Assembly: GCA_030280995.1 (NCBI GenBank)
Contig: JASXTE010000004.1
Location: forward strand, 11,585,501-11,649,500
Source of the DNA: Hemileia vastatrix
Lineage: Eukaryota > Basidiomycota > Pucciniomycetes > Pucciniales > Zaghouaniaceae
Length of the DNA stretch: 64,000 bases
Direction: 5' to 3'
The position numbers were made by a program, and so were the translations under genes. Below the pieces are notes generated by a model. It saw nothing but the letters and a program-made list of their open reading frames with translations, was not told the origin of the DNA and did no database searches. How positions within the stretch are numbered: position 1 is the first letter of the stretch; each line of letters begins with the position of its first letter. Below are positions 53,428-64,000 of this stretch, piece after piece.

Positions 53428-54892
53428 GCTGAGATTAAAAAGTAGGGAAAATCAGTAGTTTTTAGATATGAAATACAATGAGTAAAAATGAAAATAATGA
53501 ACAACTAACCTAATATTATGAATCCTGAGATGCAAGAAAGTGAGTCTTGAAGTCCTGGAGGGTAGGTATCAGCAAGATGGTGGAAGTATAAGGTGAAGAA
53601 CAAAAAGCCAAAAAAAAAAATAAAGTCATGACAACAACTTATTTCCAGGTACTGTACAGTGCACATATAGTTTGGAAGCACAATTCATCTTCTATATGTA
53701 TGTGTAATGCATATTAAGTTTGCTTGTTCAATGCATGGCACATATTAAATTAGGATGTATCATGTCATCATATTCTATGCATGTGCCAAATACATGAATT
53801 GACTATATATCAAGCATTATTAGTATAATGCTGTGAAAATATCCTTATAATTTTTATAATGCAAAGAAATGCATTATCATGTGTGCAAATGTGGTAACTA
53901 TCATATTTCTCTCACTATAGAGAAGATATATTGATGAAGGGAAGACCAAAATGTTAAAAATTCACCATTATCACAGGTTAATTGCAGGGTAATTAGACAG
54001 GAAGCCCCCTTGTTTAGTAAATATGTTAATATTTTTTTCATATATTTAAAGATATTCACCATAAGAAGTGTGGCAAGAAATGCTTTCAAATCCTCTAATT
54101 TCTTACTTATTTGAATACCCATGGATCCATCAATTGAGCCTATCTTGAGTGTGTTTATGCAGTGTGGCACCCACTGGCACAAACTTGTTCCTGGCCATAC
54201 TCTAACCATCTTCCAATTGCTTTAAAACTGTGTTCAAATGGTTTAAGACAAGCCCCTTTTCCCTTCTGATACATTATTGAAGGTTTTTCATACATGAAAT
54301 TGAAATGTTTCCCCCCTTTTCAGCTCAGCCAAGGGATTGATTAATTAATAGACAAATGGTTTTATCATTACTATTACTAGCAATTAATAGATAGAGAAAC
54401 AAAAGTGATTTTATCAATAATGACTAAAATAAATGGAGCCAATAATTTGGTTTAATCCCAAAATACATGAGAGTCACTAAAAATATGTCTTTCCAGTTTT
54501 ATACTGTTCAACAGGAGAAATATCTTGCATCCACATCTTTGAATTTAAGTAAAGTGTCTATAATAAACATGCATATAAATATGCATTAATTATGCAAATC
54601 CATAATATGTATGCATAATTTATATTGAATATCAAGCATAATCAGAATGGATACACAATGATATGGCATATTCAATAAGCATACATTATTAGTATTGCAT
54701 ATGCAAAATAGATAAATGATCAACTCGTGCTCTCAATGTGGGATCATGTGGGGTTCAGTCCAGGTCCAATCTGAGACTAAATATGGCACCAATATATTTT
54801 TACCAAACACTTATGAAGTGTGCATAATTTGGCATCAAGAAGGAACACACTGGAGTTCAAACAAAGGGAATCACTAGCCAGTACCCTTTCTA
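53428..54892. other. A+T-rich region with ATGCAT-rich clusters
   Basis: No gene supported. Two stretches (about 53690-53880 and 54560-54720) are enriched in ATGCAT/TGCATAT-like words and may be degenerate copies of one another. Confidence 0.4.
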
Positions 54893-55140
54893 ATTTTCTG
54901 TGGTGTATGTTCAACTTTTTTTTTTCAAATTGAGCTCAACTAATTTTTTCATAGTTACTGATAATTTTTGCTATGCTAGGATCAAGTATGGTCAACCCTT
55001 AATTTTAATCTCTGACAAAATTCATTTTCAATATTATTTTCAAGAACTTTGTAAAGAGGTTCCTAGGAGTTTTATGAAAGTTTTCCAACAGCTTCCCTCC
55101 AAAGTTCAAACTTGGGAACTGCTAGCAGTTCACCCTCAAC
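54893..55140. mobile_element. GCTAGC-family termini (two partial ends)
   Basis: TTTTCTGTGGTG at 54893-54904 resembles the outer end of the element at 21216. GAACTGCTAGCAGTTC at 55116-55131 is a perfect 16-bp palindrome in the subterminal position, preceded by TTTTCCAACAGCTTCC as at 21140. They may be parts of one or two diverged elements. Confidence 0.4.
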
Positions 55141-55276
55141 TTCTTGTTATAATTTTAACATCAAGAGTGTCAATAAAAATCACCAAAAAAAAAACACCTC
55201 TCCCCTTTCTTTATACTTTTTACATCCCACACAAAACTAAATCTAAAATACAATAAACAATAAGATGGTTAAATTG

Positions 55277-55445
55277 ATTTGGTTGATCAGAGGCCTAAAA
55301 CTCGGGTGAATCTTCAGAATGTTGCGGATGATAGCGGTGATCAGAATCAGACTCAAGAGCAGAATCAGAGTCAAGCAGGCAATCAGACTCAAGAAGAAAG
55401 TCAAAATCAAGCTCAAGGACATAGTCCAACTCTGAGTGAGATGAA
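55277..55445 (+). repeat. Inverted partial copy of the NUP188 last-exon end
   Basis: The plus strand encodes QRPKTRVNLQNVADDSGDQN and the Gln/Asn/Ser-rich repeat up to LSEM. It is nearly identical to the minus-strand last exon at ~55999-56160 (QRPKTWVNLENVADDSGDQN...LSEM). Homology begins just before QRPKT and stops right after LSEM. Confidence 0.85.
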
Positions 55446-55914
55446 AAATACAAGACAAAAAAAAAACCAAGAAAATTACACTACTCATAAACAAATAAAA
55501 CCCACACCCACAAAAAAAAAGCAACACCATGACTAGCATCAAGTCAATACAACAATCCCCCACCAACAAAAAAAACCCAAACACTTAAATCTCTGGCCAC
55601 CCCCCCAAAAAAAAGAAGTCACTCTTATTCTGCACTACCACTCCCACCCTTCATAAACTCCTCAATAAACACCAACTTTACGAAACTCTCAATGATATCA
55701 TTGTCCATACTTGATACCCACAAGCATACATTCAATTCAAAAGACAGCAAAAATATTCCTCCAAAAGATAAGAGAAAAAAATAGCATCAGCATCATACCA
55801 CCTCCTTTCCTACAAAGCAAAATAATAAAAACATAAAATAAAGACTCACACTAATAATAACTTCTCATTAGCCCACTCCTCCTCCTACAACAAAAATCAC
55901 CATCACCATCATCC
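55446..55914. other. 3' flank of the NUP188-like gene
   Basis: A/C-rich with CCACCC and CACCATCACC stretches. It probably contains the 3' UTR and terminator of the gene. No separate gene. Confidence 0.4.
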
Positions 55915-58900
55915 TCATCTGCCACCACCAGAACGCAAAATAGCTCGTTCACTGAAATCCCTCAAATTATGCATCAACTGCTCCATAACCTGATTTTTTA
56001 TACCCATCATCTCACTCAGAGTCAGACTCTGTCCTTGAGCTTGATCTTGATTTTCTTCTTGAGTCTGATTGCCTACTTGACTCTGATTCTGATCACCGCT
56101 ATCATCCGCAACATTCTCAAGATTCACCCAAGTTTTAGGCCTCTGAGCTGGACTGTGGCCATGACTATGATTGAACTTCCTCAGAGAAATTGTTTTTCTT
56201 AAACCAATTCCCTGATTAAACTTGCCACTAGAAGTCTTGTGACTTAACGGTGACAACAGCGGTGCCGATGCTGACGAATATGACGGGGGGGACGTTCTTG
56301 AAGCCAATGGTGATGATGAAGGTGGCGAAGATGTCCCAACTTGAGCATTCCCACTCCTAATGACTATCAAAGCTTCATCAATCAAAGTAACCAAATCCGG
56401 AGTGAAATCGAGTAAGATCTCTCTCCTCATTCTAGCCACATTTCTAAAAATCCTTTGATGAGCAGTAGCCGTAGTAATAGTGGCAGTCACACCTGGAGAT
56501 ACATTATTTAGCACTTTGCCACTTTTGACAACTTCTATCATCTCATCAAAAGTAAAACGATACCTACTGCTGCCACCCACATCACCTTCCCCATCCCTCC
56601 TCCCACTCTCACCCAAATGCCTACCCAACCTAAAATTGCTGGAATAATACCAGAGCGCTAACTGAGTACAGCCCAAAACCAGACAGCATTCCAAAACAAC
56701 CGCTGAAAGTCGTCCAGTATATAATACTCTATCAATCTTTCCATCCTTATTATTCTGATTCAACCAAATAATGGATTTTCTAAAGGTATCTAAACTTGCC
56801 TCTGCAAGTTCAAATAGGGTGCCAATTGTTGCCGGTTCACTTGCACCAACAGATCGACTCTACAAAAAAAAATTAAATCAGTTAAAAATATCATCGCAAG
56901 CAAATAATAAATAAATATAGAGATCTCACAGGACTCAATAAAGTAAACTCAAAAGGCCACTCGGGTACATCTTTAGTCAAAATCACAATAGCTCTAGTAT
57001 GTGAGATCAGAATCTGAAGCACATTTCGAGCCACTTGCAGGATATAAACCAAAGCGTGCTGAACGTGTAAAGCAAGATCATTTTGGTCTTCCAACCCATC
57101 ACCATCCTCACCATTACTATTATATTCTGCTCCAAAAAACATGCAAGGAACCGAACTCCAAGTCACATCATTGTCCAACCATTTGCCTGTGGAAGTCGGA
57201 TGATTAAGACAATATCCTAAACTTTGTAAACAAATCAACAACGCCCCCGATAATTCTTCAATTAAACTAGAACATGACGGATGACCAGCCATTTTCAAAA
57301 CTATCACGTGTAATAAGCCAGTCGTCAAATTCATTTCTTCAATCCCTGCCATTGTTAATTGATTTCGATGAGGATGTTTAACAAAACAAACTGAAGACAA
57401 TGAGTTGACAAATTGAGAGAAACAAAGTCGGACAAACGAAACGATTTCACAAAGCATAAAAGTTTGACTATGTCCCAAAGAATGAGCTAAACCAGTAACT
57501 AATGCCAAAATAGAACACCAAAGTTTATGAATTGGATCTCTTTCATTTGATTTGAAACTTGACACCGGCACGATTCTTCCATCAGAAGCTAAGATAGTAA
57601 GTGGATTATGAAGTAAAGCAGGAATCAAGCCTTCTGAGGCAAATTGTTCAGCTATACTTTTTTCTGAAACTAAACTCATGAAAAGAATCATCAAATGTTG
57701 AGCGAAGATAGGCTCTCGATCACTATTCATGTGCATTTTTCCAAATAAAATTAAAGCAGGTTGACAAATATCATGGATTTTATGCATCCAATTAACCATA
57801 CTTGGTCTAGCAGGAGAAGAGATTATTTCATGAAAAATCAAAACAGAAAGACATAATTCTTCTTCAAAAACGACTACCGAAGTGGACAAAATCAAATTTA
57901 AAATAATTTCTAACACGTTCAAGATCATTTGAAGTAAGACTTGAAGAGATCTGGCCAAGAGATGATGTTTGTCTTCAAATAATTGATTCGAATTGTTCGC
58001 TCTGCATTGAAGTAAAGTAGAATATAACAACTTCAAAAACGGTAAATGCCATTTGACTCCTCCAGCTTGAAGTTTCAAGCAATCGGAGATGATAAAATTT
58101 TCAGAAGACGCTAATTGCTTCAAGTAAACAACAAGATGAATGATAGACTTAAAAGTATCAGAAGTGATGACTAAGCCGTCAATCAAGATCAAAACCACAT
58201 TTAAACGAATGGAATGCAAATTCATCACAAACTCCCCTCCTCGAGTTTCTTCAGATGCTTGTTGAGCAGTTGAAGCTAAAGCAAGCGAGATTGACAGAGA
58301 TATTTTTTGACTAAACGTTTTATTTTCCAAAATACTTTCCAACATCTTTTTCCATTCCTGACTAATTTTGAGTTGAGAATCAATTATAGATAAATTACGA
58401 TTCATTTGATGTAAGGCTTTTATACAAAGATGTGCAGAATTATGTTGATGTTGAAGCATTTTAAATCGAGAGCTCAGAGTACTTGAATCATAGATGAAAC
58501 CTTTCCCATAGTGATTTAGTTTGTCAGTTGACAAAATAGATTTCTGACGACGATAAAGATCCAAATTAATAAAAGGACATGAACTATTAATTTGATCCAA
58601 TGCCTGATTTTGAAAACTAGGATTGGCTGAACTACTCAATGAATGGGTACTCAAGGTACTCAAGCTTTCAGGTGATTCTAAAAACTCATCAAGCAACAAT
58701 TTGCAGAAAGAAGATTTTGTTGATGAAACTGAGGCAGAAGGTGTGACAGGATAAGCAAGCCATTCAAGTTGCAGAACATTTGCTAAAATTTCGATCGCAC
58801 AAGCTTGGCAAGTAGCTATTAGACATCTAGTTCGTGTTTGATTTTCGATATCATCATCATACTCATCATCTTCAATAGACTTTTCAAACAATGATGACTC

Positions 58901-61900
58901 CGAATTTGTTCTCCCATGTCGAGACGATTCTTCTGATGAGTCTGAATCTTCAATTGAAAATTTAACAAGATCGAATAAAACTCGGAGTAGTTTAGGATCT
59001 GCAGCCCATTTTGCTAATGTAGTTCGATATTCACTAACACGACGAAATACCGCAGAAAGGAAAAACAAAACTCCACAACCTACAGCGGCATCATATTTGT
59101 TATGATCATTTTGTTCTAAACCTTCAAAGCAAGTGTATAAGCATTCGATTCCTAGTTGAAGGGCTGTCTGATTATCCAAATCGCTTTGTTTACTCAAAAC
59201 AGTGGCATCAGGTGAATTTGAACTAGCCAAAGATAATTGTCCACTAATAAGAATAGTGGCTAGAGAGGGTTGGGTGTCTACAATATGACCTAATAAGTTC
59301 CAAGACGCTAATTTGACCGTGGTGGATTGCCCTTGGCTTCCCAAACCTTGAAAAGCTAAGCCTACCAGAAATTGATTTATTTCTACCAGATCACCAAAGC
59401 TTGAACCAATTGAAGGCCAATCAGAGGGCCAGTTTTTCGATAGAGCACATAATAAGGATACAACTTGACATGCAGAAACTGACGCATCCGCACTACGGCC
59501 ATGCAAACACCAATAAGAAAGAGAGAGTAAAACACTTGAGCAGTCAAACTCTTTATGAGGAGATTTTGGCTGTTCAACATGCTTTAGTAGGAGCCTTTCA
59601 AGTAGACATGTCTGAGTTGCAGACAAATAATGGGGCCTGAGGAAAAGAATTTGTTGAGTCAGTGCAAGACAAGCTTGAATGGCATGGCTCAAAGATTCAA
59701 TTTCGGCCAATCGATCAGACCCATGAAGAACACGAAAGGTATCTTGACCGACAGACAAAATAGCAATCAAGGGGTTAAGCGAAACAGGAGAAACAGAACT
59801 CAAAAATGAATCAGTAAAGAAATTTAACATCTTCTGGGTTGCAAGTTCTGCATCTAACATATTGCCACAGTTAAATAATTTAGTTGCGATAGAAGTATTC
59901 ATGGCTTCAAGAGCCAAGCAAGAAAATATGCGAGCAATTTTAGTAGCGATTCGAAATTTGTCCAGCAATTCAACATACTTCCAAGAGTGGAATCCGGACC
60001 AAACCTCATTTCTAACCCATGTTAAAGCACACATCAAAATCTCAGCTCTAGCAACTGAAAAATATTGGTTATTTACTGCACCCGAACCTATGGTTTGTGT
60101 TACCAAATTGTGAACAGTATCTAAGACAGCCATCGTAATTCTATACGTTCCCAAGAGTTTTTCAGCTTGTAAAAGTGATAAACTAGAGTTTTCTTGAAGC
60201 CATGTATTACAATCCAATAGAGTGGGGAAAAGTGAATGAGAACCGGACAACAAAGTCCAAACGGGACTAGGGAAAATGTGCAAGAGGGCAGTAATTAATC
60301 TTAAGGCAGCTTGCGCAGGTAAAGTTTGTAGACTGGATGCAGAATCAACCGAACTTTTGACCAAGGTAAAGACAGCTGATACAAAAATGGTAGGGTGACT
60401 GACAACAGACATGTTGTTGATCAAAGTCATAGCCAAATGAGGACTGATCTCAACAATTGCAGTTACGGAATCGAGAATGCAAGACACTAGCTGAGAATCA
60501 ACTTTGGTTTCGGACCATCTATTTTGATCCATGGTAGCATAATTGATGATGATATCACCCCAATATTGCCAAGCAGACCAACTAAATTGCCAACAAATGA
60601 CGACAGGTTTTTGAGAAGGACAAGAGACGATTCTTCCTCTTGTTCCAACAGGAATTTGAATAGTGGTCGATATAAAAACCTGATGGGTGGCTTGGATGCA
60701 GCCTTCAACAGTAGAGCCATTCTCCATGACACAGTCAGAGGGTGTAGCAGGCTCATAAGTGAGAGGTACCAAAGCCGAATCAGGGGTGGGGGCAACTTCG
60801 GTCAAGGTGTGAATTTGATTAGCATACTGCAATAGGGCAGAGGCGCACGTGAAAGATGATCGAGAGAATGTTTTTCGATTACATTCAGAGTGATCCAATG
60901 AGGTTTGAAAACCAGACAATGCTTGACATAATTTGGTAAATAAAGCGACATTAGCAGGAAAACGGGAGACCGCAATATCAAAGTAACTTCGTGTTCCCAC
61001 AGATGTAAGCCAGTCATCATGGCCTATCTCACCATTCATAGTGCGCCAGAAATCAGCCGCAAGAAGGTTCTGAGTATCTGCTCTATAAACTAGGGCAAAA
61101 GTGTCAACAGCTTCTTCAAGCTGATGGGGAGACAAATGACGAAGGTGTAAGAGCAATGGAATAGAACAGAGTAAGGTCCGAATGATGGACAAGTAGCCAA
61201 GCACATTGGTATTAGATAAATTGAGGGGGTTTTGTGATGGATAAGCAGAAATAGATATGATGAATTCATTGAGGTTGGGGAAAAGGTTGCAATTATTGAA
61301 AATATAAGTTGTCAACTTTTGGTAAAGAGGAGTCTGATCAGCCTCAACAAAATCTTCTTGGTCTGTATCGATGCTAGCCATATAGGACTGTGATAAGATG
61401 GTTTGAGCAAACACATGATGGGATGGTGGAATACCAGAAGCCATATAAAACTCAGACAAGTTGAACAAAACAAAAGTCCAAGCTAATATGATGGGCCCCA
61501 GACGGATAGGTTGCTTCTGCACGAGTTCCAATTGTACCTCATGAACTTTCATCAAAATATCAGGATTGCTGAGCGAGTTTTCATCATCCAACTCTGACTC
61601 AGAGGCAGCAAAGTCATACATGACCACGGTATCGAGATCCGACACTTGAAGAGCAATGACAGTCAACAAATGTGAAAGAGTGCTGCACAGTAAGGTCCCT
61701 TCCTCATCAAAAAACACGGATATCTCTTGACGTTGACCCCAATCAGTTTTATTGATAATTTTTAAAACAGACAAAAGATGCCCTAGATGAGAAGGAGTGC
61801 AATTGTGAAAAAGCAAGAAGGCCAATTCTAGAAGCATCCTCTGCTCTTGGATCATCTAGGTTGGATTAGAAAGCAACACAGAAACAAAAACAAGTTTTAT

Positions 61901-62815
61901 TTCAGCACTGAACTGGAATTTTGCATTTTGCTGTGTTATTAAATGGAAGGTGAAGGAAATATATGATTTGATAAAGACCACCTACCTGCTTAGCCCAAAA
62001 TGAGGCATGACGAGGGAAGGAACGGATTGCAAGAGGCAATGTTTGCCGGGTGCGCATCTCAAAAGATTCCAAAAGTTGAAAAGGGGACTCGCGTGAGATG
62101 ATAGAGTGAACTCGGGTGCGACAAATCTCACAAAAAGAAGATTCACTGTCGGCTGATAAAAGATTGCCGATCAGTAACCCATGAGGAGAAAAAAAAGACC
62201 TTTTTGGTCTTAATGATCACAGTCACTTACCCAGATTCACGATTGACGTCACTGCAGTTAAAACACTTAGGCGTTCTTCAAAATAAAATAAAACCAGTTT
62301 TCCCAGAATAGTATCATCCAGTATATCAGGGGTGGGGTCGTCATCATAAGCCTGTAGTCTGGATTGAGGATTCAGATTCGGCTTTGGATGGATGTTGGGA
62401 GATACCTTGTCCAAGGCATTGAACTGAAGCCATAAAACGATGCTATCGACCTCATCCAGACAGAGATAGAGACTGATTTTTTGGGCGATTTGAATTTGAT
62501 TTTTTGAAAGATTGAAGGGTGGTTGGCCATTAATTTCAAGACGACCAGACTTTACGTGAGATTTGGAAGACCTTGATGGGCCCGTAAAGGGATTGTAGGA
62601 GGATTGAAGTTTGTTGATATGTAGGTCAATGAGATTTGCAACTTTTTCAGTGTCAAAGTGAGTTTTTTGGGGGGAGTTAGGGGTCCCATCGCTGCTAGTG
62701 AGAGCGCGAACAAGAAGCTGCAACGGACTAAGTGGAAACAAGGATTAGTTAGGATGTATGGTGGTGAATAAGGTGAGTTGACATACTTCTGAAAGAGATT
62801 GAGATGATGAGACAT
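55915..62815 (-). CDS. NUP188: NUP188-like nuclear pore scaffold nucleoporin
   Basis: Nup188 is a large alpha-solenoid scaffold of the nuclear pore inner ring. Inferred exons: 62815-62787, 62727-62231, 62152-61986, 61855-56930, 56859-55915. Introns of 59-130 nt have GT-AG ends and consistent phase, giving about 2187 aa, longer than the usual ~1650-1900. The 1642-codon exon is almost wholly helical repeat. Near residue 630 lies a beta-rich insert (IQIPVGTRGRIVSCP, VICWQFSWSAWQYWG) matching the SH3-like domain specific to Nup188. It follows FPANVALFTKLCQALSG. The last exon ends in an unusual Gln/Asn/Ser-rich tail. The 5' end is uncertain. An alternative upstream exon from 62897, spliced to 62717, reads SSSQSLSELLVRALTSS and fits well, but its ATG was not found. 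Nup192/205 is the other possibility; the SH3-like insert argues against it. Confidence 0.8.
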
Positions 62816-62984
62816 TATTCCAATTCAAATGGGAAAATACAAGTTGATAGAGTCGTGCAATGGACAGTGCGATTGTGTGAGGTCCAACGCCAGAATCCTT
62901 TGGGATATATAACGTTCTTTATTTATATTATATATGTACTGATATTTAGTTGACTTGACTTGGTTTTTTTTTATGCTGTTGTAG

Positions 62985-63125
62985 AATTGATCTGTTGGTG
63001 CAAGTGAGCCAGCGAAGATTGGTACGCTTTATAAACTTGCAGAGACAAGTTTAGGCATATTAAGAAATCTGATTAGATGATTGAATCAAATTCAACATGA
63101 TAGAAGGAATGTTGAGGTATTACAG
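62985..63125 (+). repeat. Inverted partial copy of the NUP188 last-exon start
   Basis: The plus strand from the TTGTAG acceptor onward (SVGASEPAKIGTLYKLAETS...) matches the minus-strand last exon from 56859 (SVGASEPATIGTLFELAEAS...). TGA stops replace Arg and Trp codons. Similarity includes the intron's end and fades near 63125. It is a pseudogene fragment and the counterpart of the inverted fragment at 55277. Confidence 0.8.
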
Positions 63126-63860
63126 CTACTTCCGAAGAGCTTTGGGCTTTCTGAATTTTTTTATCTTCTTGAACCTGCTTGTGAGTGTGACACCGGGTCG
63201 GCTATCCTCGAGAAACCAGGGCAGGGGACTATCCAATGGGCCAGATCCACAGAGTGGAAGACCCCATTTCACATTCTTGGGGGGAAGGGATGGGGGTCGG
63301 AGAGGAAAACATTTAGAAAAAGGCGCCACCTTTTGGAATTCCAGCCAAAGTTCAAAGGCTGGCTTGATTTTAGTACAAAATAATCTAAGATTTGCGTTGC
63401 ATAATACAATTTGTACTCTTTTTCTTTATCACGCATAAGATTCCTTAGTACCCCCGACCCTCTATTCTCCCCACTTCCTCCCAGTTTGTATACAAGTTTT
63501 TAATGCAAGACAAATCTTTAATTTTTGGGACACAAATCAGCCAAGCCTTTTATGTAGCTGAATATTGCGGAGAGCCTTTAGCAGTTATTTTAATATTTAA
63601 CTTGGTTTTGGCTACACATTTATGCACTTCTATACTTTGACTGTTCAGTCTGTGGCATGCTTGGAGCCTTATATATGTTTAATTTTAGACCTCTGAATTA
63701 ACTTCTAGTAATCTATAATGTATATGTGAGCATATGAGGGGCTGTTTGGTTTGGATTTCGGCACAGAAACCTGGCAAAGCTGTAGAGAAAGATTCTACAC
63801 ACAGCGCGCAAAGAGCTACAGAGTGAAAGAAGCCCTTCATTCAATTGGCTTACATATTAC
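63126..63860. other. Right flank, no gene supported
   Basis: Contains a GC-richer patch (63185-63330, TGTGACACCGGGTCGG...) of unknown origin, then A+T-rich sequence. Overlapping short ORFs are not convincing. Confidence 0.4.
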
Positions 63861-64000
63861 ACAACACCAGGGGAAAAATGGGGGGGACTTGATAGTAATT
63901 CCCCTTGTTTAACCTTGTTTGAAACCAGCTTGGACATGGTTGGAAGATGGTTGGAAGATCATTTTTGCATTTGTGTGCCTTTGTGCTCAAAAATGCTCAA
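63861..64000. mobile_element. Left end of a GCTAGC-family element, cut by the window edge
   Basis: ACAACACCAGGGGAAAAATG then GGGGGGACTTGATAGTAATTCCCC resembles the left ends of the MITE family, with the palindrome decayed (GATAGT for GCTAGC). The following GGACATGGTTGGAAGATGGT units resemble the inverse of the stretch before 21175. Confidence 0.5.

Noticed and set aside
53901..54209. 102-aa minus-strand ORF
   Set aside because: No homology recognised, A+T-rich context and no splice or start support.
57001..60835. Plus-strand ORFs opposite the nucleoporin
   Set aside because: Shadows of a long minus-strand exon that is open for 1642 codons.
63186..63480. Start of another LTR (TGTGACACCGGGTCGG)
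   Set aside because: No matching end, duplication or second copy is visible in the window.

Overview
The window looks like nuclear DNA of a filamentous basidiomycete, most likely a rust fungus (Pucciniales). The pointers are strong A+T richness, short (60-80 nt) GT-AG introns, a transposase of the fungal Plavaka/CMC type, a Ty3 chromovirus, a Helitron and a large fungal nucleoporin gene. The species cannot be named from the sequence alone. Almost everything left of position 55,000 is transposon-derived; one clear host gene, a NUP188-type nucleoporin, occupies 55.9-62.8 kb.

Region 1 (1-20.4 kb). A Plavaka-like transposase gene (minus strand, five inferred exons) is split by a full-length Ty3 retrotransposon (4080-13811). 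The retrotransposon has 1503-bp LTRs that look identical by eye and a perfect 5-bp target duplication (AGCTG). The transposase reading frame is open on both sides and in register, so the insertion is young. Downstream on the same strand lies a three-exon gene of unknown function (493-2170). On the other side lie a two-exon gene of unknown function (16788-17909) and, convergent with it, a four-exon SNF2 ATPase with all core motifs (18042-20321). The Ty3 element has a single 1957-codon Gag-Pol with a C-terminal chromodomain. A 149-codon coiled-coil/RGR ORF is overprinted on its 5' end.

Region 2 (20.4-28.9 kb). A+T-rich sequence with MITE-like termini built around GCTAGC-centred palindromes, a purine-strand tract, and a decayed Helitron (Rep and helicase pieces, 26.6-28.9 kb).

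Region 3 (28.9-42.4 kb). A second, decayed Ty3-type element with LTRs of about 1.09 kb. The 5' LTR is truncated and two LTR copies lie on the 3' side. Its gag, protease, RT and integrase carry stops and lost catalytic residues. Between integrase and the LTRs it carries minus-strand genes. One is an intact spliced 158-aa gene whose ATG lies in the first 16 bp of the LTR; two others are broken ORFs with Cys-cluster motifs. Short hairpin-forming repeats also lie here. This is the most unusual architecture in the window.

Region 4 (42.4-55.9 kb). A+T-rich gene desert with MITEs, an eight-unit minisatellite of exactly 53-bp period and a dead Tc1/mariner transposase.

Region 5 (55.9-64 kb). The NUP188-like gene (minus strand), flanked on both sides by inverted partial copies of pieces of its own last exon, then the left end of another MITE-like element running out of the window.
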